Positions 1 to 11,900 of a stretch of DNA of 64,000 nucleotides are shown here, piece by piece; position 1 is the stretch's first letter; each line of letters opens with the position of its first letter. The DNA is from Uranotaenia lowii (taxonomy: Eukaryota; Arthropoda; Insecta; Diptera; Culicidae). The stretch is from contig NC_073691.1 in the NCBI RefSeq assembly GCF_029784155.1, positions 143,190,461 to 143,254,460 on the forward strand. Direction: 5' to 3'. The position numbers and the translations under genes were made by a program. The notes below the pieces were generated by a model that was given only the letters and a program-made list of their open reading frames with translations, was not told the origin of the DNA and ran no database searches.

Positions 1-640
1 TGTTTACAACAAGTTTTTACATAATGAGATTTTCAGTTACATTCAAACCTTTCCAACTTTTGGAAAAGGGGCTCTTATCCCGGAACACTCACTTGCAAAA
101 ATTTCCCTGTATCAATTCATCAATTAATTCACATGATATTCGATTCAAATCGTCCATAAATCAATCAAAATATTATCGGGTATTTAATATTCATTTAAAA
201 AAAAGGTTGAAACACTGAATGTTGTTAACTTTTTTGTTTGAAATTTAGAGATCACCTGAAGTCTTGAATGTTCTGAAAAAAGTATACAAGTAAGGCATTT
301 CCGAAAACCCATAATGAATTTCTGAATGACAGGCCGGAAAAAGATTTCACACAACAAAATTAACCCATTTCTTCATTCTTTGAATCAATAATCATTTGAA
401 AATTCAGATTTTTTTTTCTTTATCGCTTCTTTGTTAAAATTCATAAAAACTCACAAATTGGCTTAATAGATTATAAGAACAGGGACAAATTTTCAGGAAA
501 ATTAATGAAAACTCGAACATTGAAACTTAAGCTCAGTTTTCATTTCCAAGTTTTTTTTTTTATCTTAGGTCTGTCTGTCTGTCTTTCTGTTCCCTATAGA
601 TTCGAAAACTCCAGAACAGATCCATTCCTTTTACTGAAAG
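1..640. other. AT-rich sequence without a recognised feature
   Basis: No coding signature, inverted repeat or tandem repeat was recognised here. The sequence is A/T-rich with short homopolymer runs and a short gtct run near 568-583. Open frames are under 70 codons and look random. Confidence 0.5.
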
Positions 641-3480
641 GGGGGAGGGGGTCTCTCTAATAAAAGTATCAAGTCTTCATAACTCGAGAACTGATCATGC
701 AAATGGTGCCAAATTTGACATGGGAGTGTTTTTTTGGTACGAGGAGTGTTTCTATGGTGGTTTGGTACTCCTCGTTTTTCCAATGAGGAGATAGGAAGAG
801 GGGAGGGGGGCTCTCTTTAAAAAAACTACATAACTCGAGAACTAATCATGCAAATGGAACCAAATTTGGCATGTAAGGGTATTTGAATACAAGAAACGTT
901 TCTATGGTAATTTGAAACACCTTCCTTCATTCAACGGGGAGAATGAATAGGATGAGTGGGAGGAGTTTCCATACAATTTCAATAAATAACTGAAAACTTA
1001 TCGAACAAATGGAACCAAATTTGGCATGGGAGGGTATTTGAATTCTAGAAACGATTGTTTGATAAATTGAAGCTTCTCATTTCTATTAATATTCCCATTT
1101 ATTAAAATTAATGGAGAGAGGGGGCTTGCATACAATTTTTTTGCAGAACTTGAGAATAACGTGAGGAAATGAAACCAAATTTGGCATCAAAGGGTATTTG
1201 AGTACTACAAATATTTCTATGAATATAAAGTATTCACCTCTCCATCCAATATAGAAATGGAAAGAAGAAATGGGATTATTTCACATGTTTTTACATAACT
1301 CGACTAACCTACTAATCAAATTTTGTCAAGGGATGGAAATGTTTCTATGATTATTTGAAATCATTTCTTTCTTGCAGTAAAAGTATAGGATTGACGATAA
1401 AGGAAAAAAAAAATTTTGTATGCATAACCTGAGATTTTATCTAATAAATGGGCAAAATTTGACAAATAAATTATTTTGTTATGATTCTATAATTATTTAA
1501 GACACCAACCTTCTTCCAGTGAGTAGGAACAAAGGAAGAAGGGAAGATATCCCAGAAAAAAAATGTTAGTTCTCAATTTATGTGGACAAAACCAGCAAAT
1601 GGAATCAAATATGGCGTGGAACTGTATTTGAGTGCCAGATGTGGTTCTATGATTGTTATTAATCCTTACGCCTTGCTTTGTGGAGAGGATTGGAAAGGAA
1701 GGGGTTGCATATAAATGATGATATAAAGCTTAAATCTTATCTACCGATGGGATTAAATTTGATATGAGAGGGTATTTAGGGTATGAATCATACCCTCCCT
1801 TTTCAGGGCGAAGTTCAGAAGAAAGAAGCATTTTTTTTAAACAAATTAAAAAGATTAAAAAAAAAAGATTGTTTCTGAAAATTAGTTCATGAGATCTTAG
1901 TTTTACAATTTGAAACATTTAAAATTTGAATAATTTTTAGAAAACTTCTGTGATTTTAAAAGGTGCAGCAAAGCACTGCGAATCAGTTAGTATTCAATAA
2001 ATGTGACATATGCATAAGGAACTTACACATTTGATAACATTTGGTTAATTTGGCACAATTTTGGATTACGTGAAAGGTTCCCTGTATCGAAAAATTGCTT
2101 CCACTATTAACAGGGGTTAGAATTTGAAATTGTTCAATGATGAAGGTTCTTCCAATTTAGTTGTAAAGTGTGACTCCTTCAATATTTAAACCATCAAGTG
2201 ACATTTAGGCTCAAATCATAAAAACAGAAGCTCAGCTTTCGTTAGAAATCGTTTGCCTTCAAGTGATATAATTTTAAATAAGATTTTTCATCATTAAAAT
2301 GATTTGAACATACAAATTTATTTGGGATGTTAAACACACCTGATCAGCTAGTCTGTTAAAATAAATTTCTGGCTGTTTCCTATAGACTAAGAACACTGAA
2401 CCGAGTAGCGTGAAACTGCATAGGTGGGGGCTTTTAAGGCCAAAGAAGGTTCCAATAAGGTTTTGAGACTCATTCCTCCCCCTTGAAGGGGGAAAGGGGT
2501 CTTCCATACAAAATAATTATGTTTGCATGATTCTAGAATCAATCATGCAAATGGAACCAGATTTGGCATGGGATGGTATTTGGGTAAAAAAAAGTTTCTG
2601 TGCATATTTGGTAACCCTCCCTCATTCCAGTGGAGAATTTGGAAGTGAAGAGGAGGTCTCTCACACATGTTTTCAGAACTGGAATACTCATCATGCGAAT
2701 GGAACCGAATTTGGCATGGGATAGTATTTGGGTAAAATAATTGTTCCTATGATTACTTGGTTTACCTCACTCCCTTCAGTGGGGTGATAAACAGTGAGGA
2801 GGCGGTTTTCTATACAATTTATTGCAAAGTTCAAGCAAATGGAACCAAAAGCTGGCATGGGAGAGTATTTAAATGTGAGAAATGTTCCTATGTCTATTTG
2901 AGACCTCTCTCTTTCTTTTCAGTAGAAGATACTAGATGAGCTTCCAAATTTGTTTTTCGTAACTCAAACATAAGTCATGTGAATGAAACCAAATTTGGCA
3001 TGGGAAGATATGATCAGGTATTTGTTACCCGCTCCTTTCTTCCATTTGGGTGATAAGGTGGGGGGGAAGGTGGCTCATACATTTTTCTGCGTTACTTGAG
3101 AACTTATAAAGAAAATGGAGCCGAATTCGGCTGGTCATGATATTTGGGTACCAAAAATGTTTCTAAGATTATTCAAGCAAGACCTCTCCCATCTTACAGT
3201 CAGCAGACTGACTGAGTCTCCATAAAAATTATTTGTTGTGTTAAACTACACATATTTTATTGCCTAGCTTAAGAACTAATCAAGCAAGACAAACCAAATT
3301 TGACATATGAATGTTTTGGATGCAAGAAATGTTTCGATGATTATTCGAGACCCCTCTACTTTTTTAAAGGTTGAGATAGGAAGGGTTTAATTTAACATCA
3401 TGAAAACGTATGAAGCAAAAGGAACTATATTTAACATGATAGGGAATTTTGATACGAGTATTTTTTTATGCATAAGAAGC
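640..3480. repeat. Decayed ~150-bp tandem repeat family
   Basis: A recognisable core close to aaatttggcatgggagggta, preceded by catgcaaatggaacc and followed by gaaatgtttctatgattatt, recurs at about 711, 862, 1018, 1178, 1608, 1755, 2561, 2707, 2846, 2991, 3122 and 3296. Spacing is usually 131-174 bases. Each unit also has a T/C-rich and then a G/A-rich stretch. Units between about 1900 and 2520 are unrecognisable, so the array is interrupted or eroded there. Divergence between units is high, which indicates an old array. Short open frames inside it (for example 2527-2939) are repeat by-products. The dipteran provenance of this core is recollection, not a search. Confidence 0.75.
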
Positions 3481-4540
3481 ACTCTCTTCTTTCAGAGGGG
3501 AGACGCGGAGGAGTTTTTGTGAAAGGGATGAGAAACAATGATTGAAAAAAATATTTTGGATCAGGTTTTGAAAATGGATGTAAATATTCTTGAACAAATA
3601 AAAACGGTAATTATTTTTGTATAACACTTTTGGACTCAAATTACTGCACTTATCTGAAAATGGTTGGATGTGGTTTAATAACTGTTTAAATAATTTAAAA
3701 TTTAAACATTTCTCCCCATACACGTTAGGTTTGTCACCAGGTTGGTACAAAATAAATCACACAAGTTATATCTGTAATCCAATAGTTGTCTATAATGACA
3801 CGCTATAGTTGAATCAACGATTAAACAAGCTTTATTAATTCATCAGTACTTCTTAGGTACGAAAATTTTGTTTAGATCAAGATTGTTTGGGATTTTTACA
3901 CGCTATTATTTTTAACAAAGGTAATTCGATTTCTTTCGATGCTGGGAAAGACTGTTGAGAATCATTTCAATTCATCCGAAAGTACTTGTTTGTAGATTTT
4001 TCTTCAAAATCTAAATAAAGTCCAAAATTACCACTATTTAACACTGTTTGGAAAACAGTTTCGCTAAGTAGTAGATGTGAGGGCATGAAGAGCAACTTAA
4101 GCTAATGCGTGATTTAGAGATTTAAATTTAGTAAATACTTGTGACTTTGAAGACTGGCTGCAGTAGTATGTAAGACACTTCAACACAATTTGATAAGAAT
4201 TAAAGGGATCAGATCAACCCACGGTAAATTTGAATTTAGTTAGCAATTACATATTCGATGGTTTTACGACGTGCTGAGTATGATGGTTTTAATTGGGTAT
4301 TGTACGTTAGATTGATGTTTTTTGCTCAAAAGTGACCATTTAAGCTTTTAGTTTTAGGCGGCAATGCTAGCGCTCAAGCAATTTAAACTTTAATTATTTA
4401 TCAATGAAAAAATATAAATTTCCATACATCACATGGAAAGTGAATTATGTTTTCTTCATGCTCACGCATTCTCCAAGTGCAAATTACGGAAATAAATAAA
4501 AAAAAACACTGATATTCAAATAGAAGGTTTTAAGAACCTT
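3480..4540. other. AT-rich sequence, nothing recognised
   Basis: No repeat family, transposase or gene-like reading frame was recognised. The two overlapping frames near 3466-3808 lie on opposite strands, are A/T-driven and have no family resemblance. Confidence 0.45.
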
Positions 4541-4542
4541 TT

Positions 4543-4690
4543 GGCTATTTGAAAGACCCACATAATAGTATTTCGCTAGCTATTTGCGAGCATCCTCAGT
4601 GCGTTATCGACTTATAGTAAGTCGATAATCCACTAAAGATGCTAGCAAGCAGCTTGCAAAATAATTGTTTTTAGGGTTTCCAAATACTGA
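4543..4690. repeat. Imperfect hairpin (foldback) repeat
   Basis: The left half (about 4543-4613) and right half (about 4617-4690) are imperfect reverse complements around the centre cgacttatagtaagtcg. Shared inverted blocks include ttatcgactta, gctagcatc/gagcatc and ctatttgaaag/gtatttggaaac. The transcript would form a ~70-bp stem. The size and symmetry fit a decayed miniature inverted-repeat element. Target duplications were not identified. Confidence 0.65.
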
Positions 4691-5790
4691 GGATGAATTA
4701 AAAAAAAAATTTGGTACAAAAATTGACTGTTTTCTTTAACAAACAATCTTTAAACCCTCATATGCTTTAGTGTGTCGATAGCACACTATTGGAAGTTTAA
4801 CGGTTTGTAACATATTTCAGGCACATCGAAATAAAAAATAACTTCTATGAACCCGCCCCGGATAAAAAACCTGGAAGGAATGAAGGCTGACCAACCAAAA
4901 TCGATTTTGAAACATTAGATAGTTTGAAACGAAGTTGCTGAAATATAATTATCCAATTATTGACTATTTGGATTTAAAAAAAAAGAAGAAAGCAAAAAAT
5001 ACTAAATAACCTATCTATTAGGTATTTACTAAGTTAGAACTAAAGCCACACAACTCTACGCCAAGCATGACATCTTAAGGTTGTTACAATATTGCCACAC
5101 GATGCTGTGTCGAATTGGCATTATCAAGCTTTGTGATTGCTGGCATTTTGCTACCAGCGTAACTACATCGCATATGTCTGAAAGAAACCTAATTCTCGTG
5201 TCTGCCATTCCTATCACAAGACAAAGGATGATGGTCATCGGCCAAACACCAGGAAGCAAACGTGAAAAATCGAATGAATCAACCGAGCGCTGTGTGTTTT
5301 TTTTCGGTAGGATTCCATTCTTGATTAGACGTGATAGAAACACTATGACAATTGACCTTCGTTCTTCAATTGACCCAGATAGTACACTGGTAAAGTAGTC
5401 CGATTGGCAAGATGGATGAATTGGTTTTGGGGTTCGATGCTCACTTTGCTTCAACTTTTTTTTTTATGTTTCGAGGATAAATTCTCCAACTGACTTGATA
5501 ATCCCTAAAGTCTTGTTTCGCTTAATTGTATGTATGTAATAGAAATGCATCATTTTGCTCGAGAGCTTGAGTCTTTATGCACGTTTCAGCACAGTTTTGG
5601 CTCCGAAATCGCTGAATTCGGCATTAAAATGTTGCAATTTCTTTTTGGAGTATTTTATGCGTATTTTAAATTTAAAACAAGCTTGTTTGGCCTTTTCCAT
5701 TCGTAAACAATGACTTATAACCTGGTAAAATATATCAATTTTGTTAAAAAATATTGATGAACAATAAATTACACAATGAATCTAATTTCT
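4690..5790. other. Mostly unannotated; one gene-like opposite-strand frame
   Basis: A minus-strand frame of 132 codons (5454-5056) lies in locally less A/T-biased sequence and holds a hydrophobic segment after a GVWP tripeptide context. A plus-strand frame overlaps it. Neither could be assigned. The rest is A/T-rich. A short stem AGTGTG...CACACT occurs at about 4770-4788. Confidence 0.3.
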
Positions 5791-5792
5791 TA

Positions 5793-5838
5793 ACGATGAT
5801 GATGATGATGATGATGATGATAATGATGATGGTGATGG
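5793..5838. repeat. GAT trinucleotide microsatellite
   Basis: About nine near-perfect gat units are followed by degenerate gataat/gatggt variants. In the + frame this reads as a methionine run inside a small open frame (5754-6023), which is a repeat by-product. Confidence 0.85.
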
Positions 5839-5839
5839 C

Positions 5840-6625
5840 CCACACTTTCCCCCGCACTTGGGATTTTATCGAAATCGGCCAAAATCTGCAGCCATGGGAA
5901 ACGCTATCAACTACGGATCATATTTTCCTGAAACAAATAATTTATGAACATCTTTGCAAGGTTATAAAACTTTCAATTTTTCTTCTAGACTTGCTTTCTT
6001 TTCTTGGTAGTAAATTATTTTAAAAAAACCCTAACCAATGTTTAATTAATCTCACTTTCTTTTGCCGGTCTGTGAACTGACATATTTCTAGAATACAAAC
6101 TCACTAAGCACGCTTTAATGGTTAAAATACTGTTCTGCTACAAATGCCTGAGGAGTTCCTTCATTGGGAAAGAATATTCGATAATGTGCTTTTACATTTA
6201 TTAAACCGTAATCCGGGGTAATATTGATCACTTTTTTCAATATTTTTCCATTCTTTTTTCTGTTACAGGGAATATGGCATGTTTCATATTTTTAAAACCA
6301 GTACTCAACTTCAATGAACCTAAAACATGGTTGCAGAAATTTATTAGACCACTTGAAATTTGACAAAAAATCGATCTCGACTCTGTTTTAAATTTGATGC
6401 TTTGGGGTTACATTGATCAGTCTCTATTTTGACGGTTTTAACGAGTTTTCTCGATCATAAAGGATACAAAACACCTTCATAATATTTACAAATGCGAGGT
6501 TATCAATTTTTTCTTGCTTTTCAACGTTTTCTTTTAAAAAATACAAATTATTGAAAAAAGTACCTACTATTATGTTGCATACATTTAGGGGCAAAAATTA
6601 AAACAATTGCTAAATAGTTCGTGTT
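5840..6625. other. AT-rich spacer with two ggggttacattgatca-type motifs
   Basis: A motif close to ggggtaatattgatca occurs at about 6217-6232 and again at about 6405-6420. No gene or element boundary was identified. Confidence 0.4.
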
Positions 6626-7769
6626 CAGTGTTCGGCACAAAAACGCTAATCCGCTAATCGCTAGTTAGTCCGATAACTTTTTGTTAGCGGTTTAATTTTG
6701 CCGCTAAATTTTGATCGAGCTAGCGAATTAAAAAGTTCCGCTATTTTTTGGTTCCGCTAAATGAAGATCGCTAACTTCCATTTACTTGTTTCAAATTCAC
6801 GAACTATTACTGATAGGAGAAAACTTTTTGTCGTTTGACAAGTTAAGTAGACATCGGGTATCATTCTTACACCAATATGCGCTTCAAGTGAAAGTGGTTA
6901 CTTCGTCTCACTTGGTCTCAGGGCAGGAATGCCTCATACAGATTTACTTTTATTTTCTCTTTTAGTACTTCTTGTTTCAACATTCTTGGAAAAAGAATTC
7001 AAGAAATATAGTACAACAGTATTAAACTATTTTAAACATCCTTTATGTAATTCATAGCTAAAAGGTCAACTTTTCGATACTGTTTTTTTGCCTGCAAAAG
7101 TACAGTCCACGGTCTACTTGATCAATATTTCACGTGACTTTAGCATGGTCGTCCACATGTGGTGATTTGTTGAAATGTGCTTTTTAGGTTAAACAATGGA
7201 TTTTCAAAGGCTTTTCCAAATTTCCAAGTTTTTTTTTTATTTTAGATTTCAACGTTACTATCCCACCCGGCAAGTCTCGTTTAATACATGTACGAATCGT
7301 GCTGGAAAACTCCACTTCCTACAACTTGTTTGAAGTGGATGAGATATTTACTTTTCACAATACAGTTTTTCACTGATATTTCAAATCAGGTAAAATAAAG
7401 ATAAGATAAAATGCCATAGAATGAATTTGGATTTTCATTTCATTTAGTTTTATAGATCCACGTTTGGCAATGTTTGAAAAAAAGTGAAAACTGGTTAAAT
7501 AAATTTTCATCAGACTGGGTAAAATAAACAATCTACCATATTTGTAAAGTTTTTGAGCAAACGAATTGAGATGCAACAATAATCCATCCTCTGGCCATGC
7601 TGTTTACGTTAATGTTAGTCAACAGTTAGCGATTAGCGATTAGCGCTTTAAACTTGAAGCGATAACTTTTTCAGCTGATTTAGCGGTTTTAATTAGCGAT
7701 CGCTAAATTTGAATGAGTTAGCGATTTAATAAGCGCCGCTAATTTTTCAATTAGCGATGCCGAACACTG
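6626..7769. mobile_element. Non-autonomous hAT-like element
   Basis: The 1144-bp segment starts CAGTGTTCGGCA and ends TGCCGAACACTG, a perfect 12-bp terminal inverted repeat with the CAGTG start typical of hAT elements. Inside both ends are dense clusters of CGCTAA/TTAGCG motifs (about 6643-6775 and 7622-7760). These resemble the subterminal repeats that hAT transposases bind in characterised elements. The right end is followed directly by CTAAATAGTTT, and CTAAATAGTTC lies at 6610-6620 on the left. This is a plausible target duplication separated from the left end by a few extra bases. No transposase frame is visible in the ~840-bp middle, so the copy would depend on a partner. Confidence 0.75.
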
Positions 7770-9350
7770 CTAAATAGTTTGAGCTAAAAATATAAACGAA
7801 ATTTTACCTGAACACATTCCTCTAGACCCTCCACTATTTCCATTTTAAATTTTTCTTCAAAGTTAACCATTTGATGGGGTTCCTATCCATTTGTCCAATA
7901 CGGGCTTACTCTTGGAAAATGTCCTTCGTTATGAATTTTCAAAAATTTATCACTATATGACTGTAAAAAAAGCACTATAACTATTGGGGAGAATGAGGAT
8001 ACTTGTTCCCTGAGGATACTTGATTCCTGAGCTATATCTCGAAACTGGAATGTCTTACAAAGATCAAATGTTCTAGAAAAATGTGCCAAAATGAGTTAAA
8101 TAACAATGCTTTTAGGTTAAAAAATTTAACAAAATAATTGTTTGAGTAATTGAACTTTGTTTGAAAAATTTCACAAAATTTAACTAGAAGATCTTTTTTC
8201 ATCACTTTGAAATGTTCCTTGCATGGGAAAATTATGAAAAAAATATTTGTTCCAATGTATCAATAGTTCGAGCGTAAAATGAACTTCATAATGCCATATT
8301 TTCAAAGCAATGAAAAACTCTCAACTTTTTTCAGAAAAAGTTTTCTTAAATGTTGATTATGGGTACAATTGATTACCTAGTGTTGGGTACAATTGATCCC
8401 CCTTTCAAACGGCATATTCTTCTTCTGAATTGATCGTTATGACTGCTGATTACGAAATTACTAATATTTATCCAAAAACTAGTATTTATCAAACAATGGT
8501 CTGATGAAAAGGGCAAAAATAATTAATTTTCTCTCAATTATAAAAAATAGCGCCTTTAAGTATGCAATATTATTAGAGTTGAGACAAAGTTATAGAATTT
8601 TATGGTAATTATTTTTTTTATTGAGTAAGTATGTCCCTCTCTTTCACCTTTGAAAGATCATTTGAAAAAAAAAAAAACGTTTAAAAACATTTTTTTTTCA
8701 ATTTTATATCGCACGACATATTGTTTTAAAAAAGTAGGTATATTAAAACGTTTCTTCCAACAATTTCGACTATTATTGATTTTTTTTAACCAATATTGTT
8801 TTCAAATGCCAACACCAAAATTTGAAATCAGTTCATTCTTCTCAAATCGTCTCAAGAGGCCCGGTCGAGTTCACGTTTTCCTTCATGCCAGACTTTCGGT
8901 GCCGTATCGCCATTTGCTACTCACCCAGGGATATGTAAATTTGTGCCGTCCCAAGGTACCGGATTCGGTACACTAATGGCTTTAAGAAGTCAATGTTTTG
9001 GGATTTTTCCGAAATTTTCCATTTTGCTGTTTACTTAGGATTGCCCTGTAATCTTTAAACCCTTACCCGGGCCATGAATTTTATGCTCATTCCCATTCCC
9101 GTGGACGGTGATGCTTCGGATAGAATCGACACCAAGAGAAAAAAAATCAACTTTTAGTTCTGAGAACTTCAAGCAATCAGTAATAAGAGATGTTGGTTGT
9201 TAAAGTTTTTTTTGAATCTTTAATCCCTTTTTCGCAAAATCGATAGCTTGTGGTGTAGATTTTTTTGTATCCAGAAAATTGTTATCAGACTTTCAGTTTC
9301 TCAATCCTGAGTTGTAGTTTTCTATTTTTGAAGGGAAAATTGAAGTAAGG
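7770..9350. other. AT-rich spacer with short duplicated motifs
   Basis: Contains a local duplication of gaggatacttg (about 7994 and 8011) and of gggtacaattgat (about 8359 and 8384). A more complex stretch lies at 8855-8970 with no recognised identity. No supported gene. Confidence 0.4.
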
Positions 9351-9354
9351 ATCT

Positions 9355-9603
9355 CAGATGTGTATTGAGATAAAAATCTCAATCCCTCTGTCATCGCCGT
9401 CGCTTTGCCGAATTTTCTATTTGTTGTGGACTTAAATACCCATAATATGCTTCTTTTATTTATCAAGCATAACAAAAGTAAAAAAAATATTCTTGCATAA
9501 TTAACAAAGCACCCGCTAATTGCATCGATGAGGAACCTAACGTTCATAACAAAAATATGCTCTTATGCTTATGATCTTAGTTTTTTAATGTTCTTTCACG
9601 TGG
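9355..9603 (+). repeat. Dispersed ~250-bp repeat, copy 1
   Basis: Matches 13340-13590 in the same orientation. Shared blocks include tgagataaa, ctcaatcc, ctgtcatc, cgtcgctttgc, acccgctaattgcatcgatg, caaaaatatgctc and gttctttcacgtgg. The copies differ by substitutions and small indels, so they are old. A further fragment of the 3' part may be present at about 23900-23940. Family unknown. Confidence 0.75.
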
Positions 9604-9609
9604 AGTAGG

Positions 9610-10497
9610 AGTTTTTGATGAAACATCGATAAGTCACACAAACGCAACCAATTTGCAAATCATAGCTTTCGGGGAATCGTGGGCCACATTTTGTGGGGTA
9701 TCCTGGGCCACCTATTTTTGTTTTGTTTTTAAACAAATTCAGAACTTAAAGTACTTTTTTTCCTATTTGTAATGTTTTTTTTATGGCAAATGAAGAGTTA
9801 TGAAAAATATTTTGTCCATCCTATATAAGGAGTTTCGCTAAAACGTTCGCGAGCCAGGTTTAAGGAATTATTCGATCATAAACAACTCTTTTTTTTATTT
9901 CGTCATCTGGAATTGCTTTTAAAATCCTAAATGAATTATGTAATTTAAGACTTAGGTAAACTTACAAACTTTCATTTTTTTTCTTTTTCACTTTTATAAT
10001 AAAGAAGTTAGGCCGGAACAATTTTCAAATCCTTCTTTTGTCACTCGGAGCTGGAACAGCGCAAGGAGGGGAATAATAAAAAATAATGCGAAACATTGGA
10101 ATTGGAATTAACTGCACGAAAGCTTGTATGCAACAAATCATGTAACTTTTATCGAAAAATTCAATTTTATCAAAAATAATAAAGGGGAAAAAACTCCCAT
10201 ATTGTTCAAATAATTGTTTTTGGTCTTGAAATTTTTCGGAAATTCGATTTTTTATCAAAATTTACATAAAACATTTCAACTTCGGCTTTTTTGCAAATTT
10301 CGAAGGGGAGGGGGGAGGGTATGTCAAAAGATGAAATTTTTATTTGTTTCAGCTTTATGAAGCAAAGAAAAAATTGGCACATGATACCTCACACTCCCTT
10401 AAATTTGCAAAAATGTATTACAAGTTTTAGTTATTTTTTGATTGTTGTATTTTTGCAAATTTCTTTCCGCATTTTTTGTCATTTTTGTTTTTTTTTT
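9610..10497. other. AT-rich spacer
   Basis: Contains a gtgggccac/ctgggccac motif pair at about 9679-9712, and aaaacgttcgcgagcc at about 9840, a motif that recurs at 30361. No gene recognised. Confidence 0.4.
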
Positions 10498-11243
10498 AAA
10501 TTTTTGTCATTTTGGTCATTTGTGTCATTTTTGTTATTTTTGTCATTTTTGTCATTTTTGTCATTTTTGTCATTTTTGTAATTTTTGTCATTTTTGTCAT
10601 TTTTGTCATTTTTGTCATTTTTGTCATTTTTGTCATTTTTGTCATTTTTGTCATTTTTGTCATTTTTGTCATTTTTGTCATTTTTGTAATTTTTGTCATT
10701 TTTGTCATTTTTGTCATTTTTGTCATTTTTGTCATTTTTGTCATTTTTGTCATTTTTGTCATTTTTGTCATTTTTGTCATTTTGGTCATTTTTGTCATTT
10801 TTGTCATTTTTGTCATTTTTGTCATTTTTGTCATTTTTGTCATTTTTGTCATTTTTGTCATTTTTGTCATTTTTGTCATTTTTGTCATTTTTGTCATTTT
10901 TGTCATTTTTGTCATTTTTGTCATTTTTGTCATTTTTGTCATTTTTGTCATTTTTGTCATTTTTGTCATTTTTGTCATTTTTGTCATTTTTGGCATTTTT
11001 GGCATTTTTGTCATTTTTGTCATTTTTGTCATTTTTGTCATTTTTGTCATTTTTGTCATTTTTGTCATTTTTGTCATTTTTGTCATTTTTGTCATTTTTG
11101 TCATTTTTGTCATTTTTGTCATTTTTGTCATTTTTGTCATTTTTGTCATTTTTGTCATTTTTGTCATTTTTGTCATTTTTGTCATTTTTGTCATTTTTGT
11201 CATTTTTGTCATTTTTGTCATTTTTGTCATTTTTGACATTTTT
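10498..11243 (+). repeat. 9-bp minisatellite, unit TTTTTGTCA (about 80 units)
   Basis: About 745 bases of almost pure TTTTTGTCA. Rare variants are GTAATT, GGTCATT and TGGCA units. Because the unit is a multiple of three, every frame without a stop stays open. This produces apparent proteins of CHF, VIF and SFL repeats on + and MTK repeats on -. These are not genes. Near-identity of units suggests recent expansion or homogenisation, and the true length may be compressed in assembly. Confidence 0.97.
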
Positions 11244-11249
11244 TTTTAT

Positions 11250-11900
11250 TTACTGGCCACTTGATTGTTTCATCTTATAGAGGTTTACATACATTGTGAT
11301 TCAAGATTCTAAATAGTGCAGTTTAAATTTAGCGACAAAACGATTTTAAGGTTAAGAACTCGGGGCTTTGAAAACTAGTTTTAGCTTTGAAACTTTGCAT
11401 TTCTTTTGTTTGAATTCTCCAAAAATGATTTATATAAAATCCTATTTCAGACTATTATCAAATTTTTTAACCATAAGATGATCATTCAAGTGCCTATTTG
11501 AGTTTAAACTTTGAACGTATAAATTAAAAAAAAGAAGGAAGGGCTAAAAGCATTCAATATTCACTTAATTCGGGAACCAATTTGTTCAAAAACACCCTTA
11601 GGGGCGCAGAGATCTCTAAAACATCGGAGGCGTGGGCGAAAAAGTTTTAAAACCACTTTTTCAAACGAAAATGCTATGGATAGCTTTGGTCGACAAAACC
11701 AGGCAGGCTACTATGAATACAAAGGCAGAAACCTTACACAAAAATTGAAAATTTGAGCATTTTGTGTTTTGAGCAAACAACAAAGGCAAATCCAAAACAA
11801 ATGAACCTAGAACAATGCAACGAACAACAAAAGAAATACCCTGGACAACTGGTTCGCCATCATTATGCGGCCTCAAACCAGGTAGCCTTCCATACAAGTT
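11250..11900. other. AT-rich spacer
   Basis: No recognised element. The minus-strand 78-codon frame at 11661-11897 has no family resemblance. Confidence 0.4.

Noticed and set aside
10442..11280. Apparent proteins of 195-264 residues made of CHF, VIF, SFL or MTK repeats
   Set aside because: They are the three + frames and one - frame of a pure nine-base minisatellite. No non-repeat coding sequence or start context supports them.
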